From contig NZ_CAJXYQ010000008.1 of NCBI RefSeq assembly GCF_913063105.1, positions 62,001-126,000 on the forward strand: 64,000 bases of DNA, written 5' to 3'. Of this stretch, positions 53,701 through 61,816 are shown piece after piece. Numbering within the stretch: position 1 is the first letter of the stretch; each line of letters begins with the position of its first letter. The DNA is from an uncultured Draconibacterium sp. (GTDB lineage Bacteria; Bacteroidota; Bacteroidia; Bacteroidales; Prolixibacteraceae). Both the position numbers and the translations under genes were made by a program. The notes under the pieces were generated by a model. The model was not told the origin of the DNA, ran no database searches, and saw only the letters and a list, made by a program, of their open reading frames with translations.

Positions 53701-54749
53701 ATATTGTCAGAAATTGAGCCCGGTTCGTTCGAATGGCGGTAGTTGTTAAATTTATTATCAGAGTGGTGCATGTATGCTACTCCTCCCGACCATGTTCCTA
53801 TCCAAATACCTCCCTGTTGATCTTCGTAAATATCAAAAATAGAATTGTGCGGAAGTCCGTCGTATTTATTATGATCATAGTGTACCAATTCTTTACCTAT
53901 ACTTTTAAACAGTCCCAGGTACGAGCCAATCCACACCTGGCCTTTGGTATCGCGCCATATTTTCCGTATACTGGCATCGCTGATATTGTATTCCGGATTT
54001 TTTGTATAGGAGTAGTGGTGTTCCAGTTTACCGTTAAAGTTATACATGCGGGCACCGTGCTCCTGGTAGCCTACCCAAATATTTTCGGTACTTGTGCTTA
54101 TGGTACGCACTGTTGAGCCCGGCCCGGCAATCAATTTTTCTACCTTTTCTTCTTCGCTGTTAACCTGGTATACGGAACCATCCAGCGTACCAAGCCACAA
54201 ACGGTTTGTTTCGTCGTTGTAAATAATTCGCGGAATATTCTCTAAACCCGTAGTAATTCGAATCATTTTGTTGCTCGCCTGGTTGAGGTAGCCTAAAAAG
54301 TGCTCGTCAACAATCCACAACCTACCTTGCCCGTCAAACTGAATGGAATAAAGGTGTGTGTTGGTTTGCGAACCGTTTTCGTAGGAGTAGTGAATCTGCT
54401 CAAATTCCTGGGTAACGTGATTGAATTTACAAAGGCCTTTTGAGGTACTTGCCCAAATATTGTTGTTTTTATCAATGGCAATTTCGGTAACGGTATTGCT
54501 GGGGAGGCCATCTGAAGCCTCCGGATGATAGGTGTAGCGTACAATCTCCTTCGAGTCGTAACGTAATACTCCGTCAAAACCCCCCATCCAAATGTAACCG
54601 TATTTATCCTGGTTAAACGAGTGTATGGCCTGAAAACTAAAACCACCCGGAGGTGATACGCGACGAAATCGGAGGTCGTCGGTGTTTTGCGAAAAAGCGA
54701 TATGCTGGAGGAGAACAAATACAATGCTTATTATAAATTTATCTTTCAT
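50709..54749 (-). CDS. Hybrid two-component system sensor/regulator (HTCS) of the second PUL
   Basis: A 1346-residue one-protein signalling system. Order: signal peptide (1-20); two-bladed periplasmic propeller of Reg_prop repeats (about 30-660, with many IWMGG, IWIGS and IWIGT strands); Y_Y_Y domain (about 695-765); transmembrane helix (773-795); HisKA with His831 in ISHEFRTPLTL; HATPase (about 930-1060, NLLSNAFKYTP and DSGQGISGDD); receiver with Asp1148 in VISDVMMPKMDG; AraC-type helix-turn-helix (about 1245-1346, ending KTPKEYLKGL). HTCS proteins bind a specific oligosaccharide in the periplasm and activate the adjacent PUL. It is divergent from GH88-SusC-SusD, its likely target. Confidence 0.96.
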   Translation of the reverse strand: MKDKFIISIVFVLLQHIAFSQNTDDLRFRRVSPPGGFSFQAIHSFNQDKYGYIWMGGFDGVLRYDSKEIVRYTYHPEASDGLPSNTVTEIAIDKNNNIWASTSKGLCKFNHVTQEFEQIHYSYENGSQTNTHLYSIQFDGQGRLWIVDEHFLGYLNQASNKMIRITTGLENIPRIIYNDETNRLWLGTLDGSVYQVNSEEEKVEKLIAGPGSTVRTISTSTENIWVGYQEHGARMYNFNGKLEHHYSYTKNPEYNISDASIRKIWRDTKGQVWIGSYLGLFKSIGKELVHYDHNKYDGLPHNSIFDIYEDQQGGIWIGTWSGGVAYMHHSDNKFNNYRHSNEPGSISDNMVSSFAQSTDGRLFVGTELFGLNLFDSETSTFSPIQIRKQKGIIDIKTMLVDRYGGLWIGSAFNGLFYRPADQASFFHFPAGANDGKHVASPEVYSLCESDSGVWIGTNLGGINFYHFSTGEISFSSEKEPFAQLLNNNCRALTEDSNKNLWVGTLEGVTRIHLPSGKSTLFNIHQNSKHKTSSQSFYFITELSDGKIWMGTGGNGVNIYDPQLDSVHIFTANDLLKNKDVYGIIEDSFSNIWITSNDGLILYNTENNSSRRFVLNDGIQGNLFNPNAIFKDRQGNLYFGGTNGFSQLEPKPIQTNQRPPNVLLTKIIVNNRSIVPMQTVVNQYERIILAPEETNLSFTFSADNYLLPDKNEFTYRLSNYINNWVQNNNKGTASFVNLPAGEYRFEVKASNNDGIWNEEPASITIVIQEFWYKSKYALSFYLLVTLVIIVLIIRFFRERSKLKKDLLIEKMEHEQEEQLNEMKLKFFTNISHEFRTPLTLINGPVKQLLTASNLTDVQHKQLDTVKRNTNRLLQLINQIMDLRKAEKGLEKLSISQTNLVQFINDRVLNFSEEARAKNITFSFNYSTSSQIIEVDEEKLDKIIFNLLSNAFKYTPTNGNITVSLATNSSDRQSFFSNQLSFGELEKEDFVEIAVLDSGQGISGDDLPKVFERFEHGKNNSSKENSTGIGLNLCKDFTLMHRGTIIVQSTVGKGTRFAVKLPTKQKAQKIMYQSHEEVKNIESWEANENTAQQVPEANSNTTVLVVEDNKDLREYIVGLLTNFYKVLFAENGQDGLAMLKSNNIDLVISDVMMPKMDGFEFCQTLKSQIETSHIPVILLTALSSAENTSIGLDKGADAYISKPFEEQVLLARISNLLNQRKRLQESYAKRFISKQSIDVGSLDNYFLNKINAIIEENLVNENFTVDILASEMGLSRSQLHRKLKQISNHSASEYVNMVRIKKATALLASQNFNVDEVAFKVGFNSHSYFSKCFKKIHGKTPKEYLKGL

Positions 54750-54944
54750 GCTAACGCTCTAAAACATTTTTGTAAGAATTACTTTTCCGGGTATTTTATT
54801 TGCCTTGCTCTCGTCAATCTACAAAAAACAGCTATGCTTTGTAAACTACAAAAACAGCATTAATTTTTATCAAAGCTTCTTTATGGTGAATGCTCCTTCA
54901 ATTACGATTCAAAAATAAGAAAGGCTTTCAATTTTAACTAGTAC

Positions 54945-54968
54945 GCATGTTGCATGCTTGCAACATGC
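54945..54968. promoter_or_regulatory. Perfect 9-bp inverted repeat in the HTCS/PUL spacer
   Basis: GCATGTTGC (54945-54953) and GCAACATGC (54960-54968) are perfect inverted arms with a 6-base spacer. It is the strongest dyad in the 516-base divergent spacer between the HTCS gene and the operon, a place where an AraC-type regulator could bind. The arms are GC-richer than their surroundings, which makes chance less likely. Confidence 0.45.
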
Positions 54969-55146
54969 TTTCAAGTAGGAGACAAAAATACCAGAAAATG
55001 CAACAATAGCACTAATTCTGCAGCATCCTGTGCCGCTATTTTTGAAAAACAATTTTGAAAACAAATTACGGGTATTAAAAACAATATCCACATTAAAAGT
55101 TAAAACTGAATCAATAAAAAATGAATAGCAAGGTTTTTATACAATG

Positions 55147-55218
55147 CATAATTTGGTTAGATAGTTAGTTAGTTTAGTTGTGTTAGGCTCCTTCTTCTGA
55201 GAATTGAAGAAGGAGCCT
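55147..55218 (+). promoter_or_regulatory. 5' leader of the second PUL: CATA/TTAG word and perfect 13-bp hairpin
   Basis: CATAATTTGG then a GTTAGATAGTTAGTTAGTTT run (55147-55177) is followed by aggctccttcttc (55185-55197) and its exact complement gaagaaggagcct (55206-55218) with an 8-base loop. No T-run follows, so it is more likely a leader structure (attenuator or stability element) than a terminator. TAATTTG at 55149-55155 is one base short of a -7 box. The remainder of the spacer (54750-55265) is AT-rich without genes. Confidence 0.5.
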
Positions 55219-55265
55219 TCAAGTTAAAATCCTTGCTTTTCAAATAAGAATAACAAACCTTTTTT

Positions 55266-56471
55266 ATGAAAAAAATTATTACAATCAGTCTATGTTTTAT
55301 TCTTTTTGCGTGCAGCAATCAACATCCCGAAACAATCGACGATATTGTTAAACATTCGGAGAAACAGTTTGAATATGCCTTGAAAAAAATTAAACCCCTG
55401 CAAACCGAGGAGAAAATTTTTCCGCGTACGCTTGAGGATCAGGAAATAAAACTGGTGGCAACCAAAGACTGGACCAGTGGCTTTTTCCCCGGAACGCTTT
55501 GGATGATGTATGAGCTTACCGGAAAAGATAAATGGAAAGCGCACGCACTGGATTATACCTTACCCCTTGAGGTAGAGCAATGGAATGCCAACGACCACGA
55601 CATTGGTTTTAAAATGTATTGCAGTTATGGCTGGGCTATAAAATACCTCGACAATCCCGAATTCAAAGAAATTCTGATTCAATCGGCAAAAACACTTTCA
55701 ACCCGCTATAACCCGGTTGTTGGGTGCATTCGCTCGTGGAACAGCAACCCCAAAACAGCCCATTGGAAATACCCGGTTATTATAGATAATATGATGAACC
55801 TGGAATTGTTGATGTGGGCGGCTAAAGAAACCGGTAACGAAAGTTTTAAAGAAATAGCAGTAAAACACGCTCAAACCACAGCGGCCAATCATTTCAGAGA
55901 TGATTATTCGTGTTACCATGTTATTGACTACGATCCGGAAACCGGAGAGGTAATTAATAAAAATACCCACCAGGGAGCTGCCGACGACAGCGACTGGTCG
56001 CGTGGACAGGCCTGGGCGGTTTACGGATTTACCATGATGTACCGCGAAACCGGAATGGAAGAATTTCTTACACAGGCAAAACATGTTGCCGACTACCTGC
56101 TTACCGTCGACGGTTTAAAAGATGGTAAAATTCCGTACTGGGATTTTAAAGCGCCAAATATTCCCAACGAACCTTACGATGCATCGGCCGCGGCTGTTAT
56201 TTCATCTGCTTTGTTCGAATTGTACGAATTTACCAGTAACGAAATTTATCTGAGCACAGCTCAAAAGCTTCTGGAAACATTAGGAACACCCCAGTTTTTG
56301 GCTCAGACCGGCGAAAACGGAGGTTTTCTGCTTACGCACTCTACGGGCTCAAAACCCTATAAGTCGGAAATTGATGTGCCACTTAATTACGCCGACTATT
56401 ATTTCCTCGAATCAATTATTAAAAGCAAGAGATATGAAGAGAATCAAAATTTAGCTCTCAGCAAAGAATAG
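55266..56471 (+). CDS. GH88 unsaturated glucuronyl hydrolase lipoprotein
   Basis: A 401-residue (alpha/alpha)6 hydrolase, lipobox LFAC (Cys16). It should remove the 4,5-unsaturated uronic acid that polysaccharide lyases leave at the non-reducing end, by vinyl-ether hydration. The two key aspartates are visible: Asp112 in NDHDIGFKMY and Asp174 in VIIDNMMNLELL, 62 residues apart, as with the Asp88/Asp149 pair of the Bacillus enzyme. HQGAADDSDWSRGQAWAVYG is the conserved substrate-lining segment. As first gene of the HTCS-linked operon, 49 bases before susC, it points to a uronate-containing substrate for this PUL. Confidence 0.9.
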   Translation: MKKIITISLCFILFACSNQHPETIDDIVKHSEKQFEYALKKIKPLQTEEKIFPRTLEDQEIKLVATKDWTSGFFPGTLWMMYELTGKDKWKAHALDYTLPLEVEQWNANDHDIGFKMYCSYGWAIKYLDNPEFKEILIQSAKTLSTRYNPVVGCIRSWNSNPKTAHWKYPVIIDNMMNLELLMWAAKETGNESFKEIAVKHAQTTAANHFRDDYSCYHVIDYDPETGEVINKNTHQGAADDSDWSRGQAWAVYGFTMMYRETGMEEFLTQAKHVADYLLTVDGLKDGKIPYWDFKAPNIPNEPYDASAAAVISSALFELYEFTSNEIYLSTAQKLLETLGTPQFLAQTGENGGFLLTHSTGSKPYKSEIDVPLNYADYYFLESIIKSKRYEENQNLALSKE

Positions 56472-56520
56472 TGTGAATCAATAAAGTAATTCTCTAAATT
56501 TTTAACAAAAACTAATTTTT

Positions 56521-59500
56521 ATGAAAAACAAAAAAAGTATTCAAAAGGCTTTTAGCTTTTTAATGTTTTGTCTCTTTTTTGTTGCGGTTAGTGCCAGTGC
56601 ATTTGCACAGCAAAAAGCAGTTTCAGGAAAGGTTGTTGACGACAATGGTGAAGCCCTTCCGGGTGTAACCGTGGTTGTTAAGGGAACTTCAACGGGAACC
56701 GTTACCGATATCGATGGTAACTTTTCTCTATCAAATGTAACAAGCGAAAGCGTATTAACTATTTCGTTTGTGGGTATGTTAACACAAGAAATTGCAGTTG
56801 GCAGCCAAACTTCAATCGATGTAACCTTAAAAACCGATGCCGTTGGTTTGGAAGAGGTTGTAGTTGTAGGTTACGGTACCCAATCAAAAGCTACCCTTAC
56901 CGGTGCGGTTGTACAGGTAAAAGGTGAAGAAATGATTAAAGGCAAGGGTACATCTAGTGTTGCCCTTGCAATGCAAGGTGAAATACCTGGATTGGTAGTA
57001 ACTCGTTCCTCATCTCGTCCGGGTAATGAAGGGCTAGATATTAAAATTCGTGGTGATTATTCAGTGAACGGAATCTCTCCTCTAGTTTTAATTGATGGAG
57101 TGGAAGCACCAGAATGGATGCTTAGTACAATTAATTCAAGCGATATCGAAAGCTTATCAGTGTTAAAAGATGGTGCTGCAGCTATTTATGGATCGAAAGC
57201 TGCCGGTGGTGTAATTTTGGTTACCACCAAGAAAGGTCAAAAAGGTAAAATAAAAGTTGAATATAGAGGCGATGTACAATTTAACTATGCTTACAAAATG
57301 CCTTTGGCAAATTTTAAAGAACTAGCTGATATTTGGTTGCAAGGTGGACGTAACGACATGATTGATTATGTTGACACTGATGGAAATCCGCAAACTGCGG
57401 CTTTTACAGGTCGTTTCTTCAGTGAAGATTATTGGCAGCAAATTTCAGACGGAACATTCCCATTGGCTCCTGAAACGGTATTTCTATTTGGTTCAGACCA
57501 TCGTTTTGCTGATGAAAGTTACTACGACTATGTTTTCGGTACTACAATGTCACATCGTCACAATGTATCTTTTTCTGGTGGTAACGAAAACGCCACTTAT
57601 CGTACATCTTTAGGTTATGCAAATGATCGTTCGCCTATGGAATTGGTTTACGATGGTGCTAAAAAGTATAACTTCCGGACCAACCTTTCTTATAAGGTTA
57701 ACGACATGATTCAAACAGATTTCATGATATCGTATGATAACAGAATTATTGACGCTCCTACGCATGGTGTAGGTGAAGGTCTTCAAAATCCACAATTCTA
57801 CCCTATTAAGAACCCACAAGGACAATATTATACCCTTTGGGCCGACCATGTTCCTCTTGAGTTGGAAGAGGGAGGAAGAACGGTTGAGGATGTTGATATA
57901 ATTAGACTTAGTGGTGCTCTAAATTTGAACATGGATAAGTATTTGCAAGGATTATCATTTATGTATAAAGGAGATGTTACCAAAAGAAACCATGAGAAAA
58001 CGGCTCGTACAAAAATGGTAACAAAATACGATTGGGATGGTAACCCAAGTACATATGCTCCTGCCAGAAGAGCAGTTAGCCAGGTTGATGTTTATATTGA
58101 TAACATATTTTTCCAAAACCATTTGTTACAAGGTAATTACAAGCGTTCGTTTGGCGAGCACAATGTTTCGGCAATGCTTGGTATTACTTGGGAAGAGCAA
58201 GAAGCTACGGGTTATGACATGCAACGTAAATATTTACTTTCAGACGAACTTGATGCCTTAAATACTGGAGATGCGTCAACCATGACAAATGCAGGTACTG
58301 CATGGCACGAATCTTTATTTTCATATATCTCCAGGTTAAATTACGATTACAATGGCATATATTTAGCAGAATTTGCTGCTCGTCGTGATGGATCTTCTCG
58401 TTTCCACCCTGATTACCGTTGGAAAAATTTTTATTATGGTTCTGCCGGTATAAGACTATCAGAATTAGGGTTCCTAAAAGATGGTTTTTTCCAGAACTTA
58501 AAGTTGCGTGCTTCTTATGGAGAAACAGGTTCGAGAGTTGGTATTGGTAGATATGACTACATCTCAACAATGTCTTCAGGAGAAACCTATTTTGGCACAA
58601 CTCCGGCAATTTATAATACCTATCGTATTTCTAGTATGACTTCAACCGAACGTACCTGGGAGCGTGTGGCAAAAACCGACATTGGTGTTGATTTTGCAGT
58701 ACTCGATAGCCGCCTGAGTGGTAGTATGGACTACTTTATTCATAATAACGACGACATGTTGGTGAGTATAACTTATCCTGAAATTTTGGGTGCCAGTGCG
58801 CCAAAAACCAACAGCGGTGCATTTGAAAGTAAAGGTTGGGAAATAAGCCTTAACTGGAGAGATAAAATTGGCGAACTATCATACCAGGTAGGTGCTGCCC
58901 TATGGGACAGCAAAGGTGAGGTAACCCATATGGAAGGTGCAGAAACAATTGGCAGAGGATTGAATACAAGTCCAATTGAAGGCTACCCATTAAATTCGAT
59001 TTGGGTATATAAAACCGATGGTATTTTCGATAATGAAGCAGATATTTTAGCCTATTACGAGAAATATGGTTTTGATGGTGGTGATCAAACAACAACAAAA
59101 CCTGGTTCTATTCTTCCTGCTTACCGCAGTGCAAACCGCTTGGTGCCGGGTACTGTTAATCGTGTTGATGTATCTGACGACGGTTTAATTAACCAGGATG
59201 ACTTGGTATTCCATGGCGATGCAAACCCACATTATGCGTTTAGTTTTAATTTTGGCTTGCAATATAAAGGATTCGACTTTTCAGCTTTCTTCCAGGGAGT
59301 TGGTCAGCAATATATTCAGCGTAACGGAACATTGGCTTATCCTTTCAGAAGCTGGTGGATGAACCAGAACAGTGTTTATGCCAGTGGCGACCTCACATGG
59401 TCTCCGGAAAATACAGGTGCCGAACTTCCAATGATATTTTATAACGGAAGCCGTAAAAACTGGAACTATGGTCATCCCAATGATTTAAATATCATTAACG

Positions 59501-59727
59501 CTCGTTATATACGTGCAAAAGTGATTTCTTTAGGATATACCATTCCCCAAACGATAACAACAAAAGCAGGTATGGACAGAGTTCGCGTATCTGTTACAGG
59601 AAATGATTTATTTACCATATCAAACGTAAAAGATGGTCTGGATCCGGAACATGGACGAAATGCTCATAATGGAAATCAATATCCTTATAATTCTGCCTTA
59701 ATGTTCAGTTTAGAACTTACATTTTAA
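56521..59727 (+). CDS. SusC-type TonB-dependent glycan transporter
   Basis: A 1068-residue outer-membrane TonB-dependent transporter. Signal peptide to about residue 29 (AFAQ). A carboxypeptidase-D-regulatory-like domain (about 33-112) has SGKVVDDNGEALPGVTVVVKG and the IDGNFSLS segment. A LEEVVVVGYGTQ hinge precedes the plug (about 125-235, SIDVTLK upstream and IRGDYSVNGISPLVLIDGV, PLVLIDG being the family mark). The 22-strand barrel fills the rest and ends ALMFSLELTF with a terminal Phe. It imports oligosaccharides as a lidded complex with the SusD encoded 25 bases downstream. Substrate cannot be read from the barrel; GH88 and the beta-helix neighbour suggest an acidic glycan. Confidence 0.97.
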   Translation: MKNKKSIQKAFSFLMFCLFFVAVSASAFAQQKAVSGKVVDDNGEALPGVTVVVKGTSTGTVTDIDGNFSLSNVTSESVLTISFVGMLTQEIAVGSQTSIDVTLKTDAVGLEEVVVVGYGTQSKATLTGAVVQVKGEEMIKGKGTSSVALAMQGEIPGLVVTRSSSRPGNEGLDIKIRGDYSVNGISPLVLIDGVEAPEWMLSTINSSDIESLSVLKDGAAAIYGSKAAGGVILVTTKKGQKGKIKVEYRGDVQFNYAYKMPLANFKELADIWLQGGRNDMIDYVDTDGNPQTAAFTGRFFSEDYWQQISDGTFPLAPETVFLFGSDHRFADESYYDYVFGTTMSHRHNVSFSGGNENATYRTSLGYANDRSPMELVYDGAKKYNFRTNLSYKVNDMIQTDFMISYDNRIIDAPTHGVGEGLQNPQFYPIKNPQGQYYTLWADHVPLELEEGGRTVEDVDIIRLSGALNLNMDKYLQGLSFMYKGDVTKRNHEKTARTKMVTKYDWDGNPSTYAPARRAVSQVDVYIDNIFFQNHLLQGNYKRSFGEHNVSAMLGITWEEQEATGYDMQRKYLLSDELDALNTGDASTMTNAGTAWHESLFSYISRLNYDYNGIYLAEFAARRDGSSRFHPDYRWKNFYYGSAGIRLSELGFLKDGFFQNLKLRASYGETGSRVGIGRYDYISTMSSGETYFGTTPAIYNTYRISSMTSTERTWERVAKTDIGVDFAVLDSRLSGSMDYFIHNNDDMLVSITYPEILGASAPKTNSGAFESKGWEISLNWRDKIGELSYQVGAALWDSKGEVTHMEGAETIGRGLNTSPIEGYPLNSIWVYKTDGIFDNEADILAYYEKYGFDGGDQTTTKPGSILPAYRSANRLVPGTVNRVDVSDDGLINQDDLVFHGDANPHYAFSFNFGLQYKGFDFSAFFQGVGQQYIQRNGTLAYPFRSWWMNQNSVYASGDLTWSPENTGAELPMIFYNGSRKNWNYGHPNDLNIINARYIRAKVISLGYTIPQTITTKAGMDRVRVSVTGNDLFTISNVKDGLDPEHGRNAHNGNQYPYNSALMFSLELTF

Positions 59728-59752
59728 TCGTAAATTTTAAAAGAATACAAAA

Positions 59753-61687
59753 ATGAAAAAGAAAAATAGATATGTTAAGGTGTTCAGCCTAACGCTAATT
59801 TTTGCAACATTGATTCTTAGTAGTTGCCAGGAAGATTTCCTTGATCGCTCACCTCTGGATCAATTATCAGAAGCCATTTATTTTAAAACACCAGCCGATT
59901 TTGAAACGGCATCGAACTACTTTTATACCCGCTTTGGATTTGAAGATGGGGACGAGACTTCCGATTTGTCCAATAATATTGGGTATGGAACTGATATAGT
60001 TTATGGTAACGGTTATACAGTTGCCCCTGTATCAGATAGCGAATGGAATAATAATTACGACCGAATGCGTGCACCCAATCAGTTGCTCGAGAAAGCAGCT
60101 GAATACGAAGGAGACCAGTCTGAAATTGCTGAATATGTTGGTATTGCTTACTTTTTTAGAGCCTGGCACCATTGGAAGCTTTTAAAACGTTTTGGCGGAG
60201 TTCCTATTGTAACAAAAGCTTTAGATGTTGCAGACGAAGAATTGTACGCTCCTCGTAATAGTCGTTACGAAGTAGCAGCGCAAATTGTTGCTGATTTAGA
60301 TGCAGCACTGGCTACTGGTGGTTTACGTTCGCAAAACGATATTGGAGATGGTGAGCAAGGACGATTGTCGCTTGAAGCAGTAAAAGCATTTAAAGCACGT
60401 GTTTTATTATACGAAGCCACCTGGGAAAAATACGCACCAAATGCGTATCTTGATGCCGCTACTGGAGATGCAAAACCTGCTGGTTACCCCAGCATAAACG
60501 ATATGCTTTCTGAAGCCAAAGCTGAAGCATTGGCTGTAATGAATAGCGGTGCATTTGAATTATGGGATATGCGCGATGAAATGAAGGCTGTTGAAGTTCT
60601 AGAAACAGACAATTACGCTGAAAGACATCTTTATTACATGTTTACTTTGGAAGATGGTAGTAATCCTGCAGGATTAACAAAAGCTGATAATAAGGAATAC
60701 ATCCTTCAAACGGTATATGATTACAATTACCGTAAAATCGGTCAAAATATTTCACATGCCAAGCCTTGGGGACCAACACGTAAGTTGATGGATATGTATT
60801 TGTGTGCAGATGGTCTTCCTGTTCAGCATTCAAGTGTTTTTAATGGATATGCAAACATGATGGATGAATTTGAAAACCGCGATCTTCGTTTGAAAGGTCT
60901 GGTTTACAATCCATTCGTACAGTATTGGGGCTACGGAACCAGCACGAGTGTTGGTGGTGGAGCTCAATATGGTGTAGCTTTCGAAGATGGTGTGAGTACG
61001 TACAATTACACATACACTCCGGCTTTGCAAACCGAAACAAATGGTCGTAATATTGGTTATATGGGGCATAAATTTGTGACAGAACACATTGGTCGTGAAA
61101 CAACAACCGAATCTTTCAATTACCCACTTATTCGTTTGGCCGAAGTAATGTTGATTTATGCCGAAGCTACATGCGAATTGGGCGGAGGTCAAATTTCTGA
61201 TGCCGACTTGAACATTTCAATTAATAAAATCAGAGAACGCTCTGGTGTCGCTCCTTTAACCAATGCTTTAATTGCTCCATTTAGTGACTTAACCATGTTA
61301 GGTGAAATTCGTCGGGAGCGTTCAATCGAATTATTTGGAGAAAATTTCCGTTTTGACGATTTAAAACGTTGGGGTATTGCTGTTGAGGAGTTGAAACCAG
61401 CTATGGCGACGACTTATATTCAATACGATGGTGTAGAGACAGAATATGCAACCGTTGACAATCCAAAATCAGATGGAAAACTATATAATCCTGACGGATT
61501 TTCGTTTGGTTTAACAACATCGGAATACAGTCCTTCAACCTATGCCGGTATTGCAACTACAAAACCAGGAGCTTTAATTCTTGTAATTTCAGCTGATAGA
61601 CTGTTCTCCGAAATGAACTATTTAGATCCAATTCCAACCTTGCAAATAGAGCACAATCCTGCTTTAACGCAAAATCCAGGATGGTAA
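59753..61687 (+). CDS. SusD/RagB-family glycan-binding lipoprotein
   Basis: A complete 644-residue SusD-like protein, partner of the SusC upstream. Lipobox SSC gives Cys25, followed by QEDFLDRSPLDQ: the acidic residues fit the Bacteroidota surface-export signal, and FLDRSPLDQ is the usual SusD start. TPR-like helices include AYFFRAWHHWKLLKRFGGVP and KAFKARVLLYEATWEKY (each a landmark). RLAEVMLIYAEATCELGG, IRRERSIELFGENFRFDDLKRW (shortened here to its landmark IELFGENFRF) and the end ALTQNPGW match the partial SusD at the left edge. It forms the lid of the importer. Confidence 0.96.
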   Translation: MKKKNRYVKVFSLTLIFATLILSSCQEDFLDRSPLDQLSEAIYFKTPADFETASNYFYTRFGFEDGDETSDLSNNIGYGTDIVYGNGYTVAPVSDSEWNNNYDRMRAPNQLLEKAAEYEGDQSEIAEYVGIAYFFRAWHHWKLLKRFGGVPIVTKALDVADEELYAPRNSRYEVAAQIVADLDAALATGGLRSQNDIGDGEQGRLSLEAVKAFKARVLLYEATWEKYAPNAYLDAATGDAKPAGYPSINDMLSEAKAEALAVMNSGAFELWDMRDEMKAVEVLETDNYAERHLYYMFTLEDGSNPAGLTKADNKEYILQTVYDYNYRKIGQNISHAKPWGPTRKLMDMYLCADGLPVQHSSVFNGYANMMDEFENRDLRLKGLVYNPFVQYWGYGTSTSVGGGAQYGVAFEDGVSTYNYTYTPALQTETNGRNIGYMGHKFVTEHIGRETTTESFNYPLIRLAEVMLIYAEATCELGGGQISDADLNISINKIRERSGVAPLTNALIAPFSDLTMLGEIRRERSIELFGENFRFDDLKRWGIAVEELKPAMATTYIQYDGVETEYATVDNPKSDGKLYNPDGFSFGLTTSEYSPSTYAGIATTKPGALILVISADRLFSEMNYLDPIPTLQIEHNPALTQNPGW

Positions 61688-61705
61688 CAAAATTATTTTT
61701 TCTTA

Positions 61706-61760
61706 CATAGATTAGTTTAATAGGTAAAAAGCCGGCAGTGAATTCTTTTCGCTGCCGGCT
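61706..61760 (+). promoter_or_regulatory. CATAG/TTAG word and hairpin between susD and the beta-helix gene
   Basis: CATAGATTAGTTTA (61706-61719) is followed by agccggcag (61730-61738) paired with ctgccggct (61752-61760), extended by G-C and a wobble pair. No T-run follows. Its place just after susD equals that of the hairpin at 1289-1347, so it may tune expression of the downstream enzymes. Confidence 0.5.
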
Positions 61761-61816
61761 GTTACTAAAAAATAATTTCTTCTTTTGCCATGAAATAACC
61801 GAAAACTGAATTCAAA

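Noticed and set aside
54909-55091. 60-codon minus-strand frame in the HTCS-PUL spacer
   Set aside because: It spans the 9-bp dyad, has no recognisable motif and lies where regulatory DNA is expected.
58205-58609. 134-codon minus-strand open frame inside susC
   Set aside because: It is antisense to the SusC barrel, with a His/Leu/Asn-rich composition typical of shadow frames.
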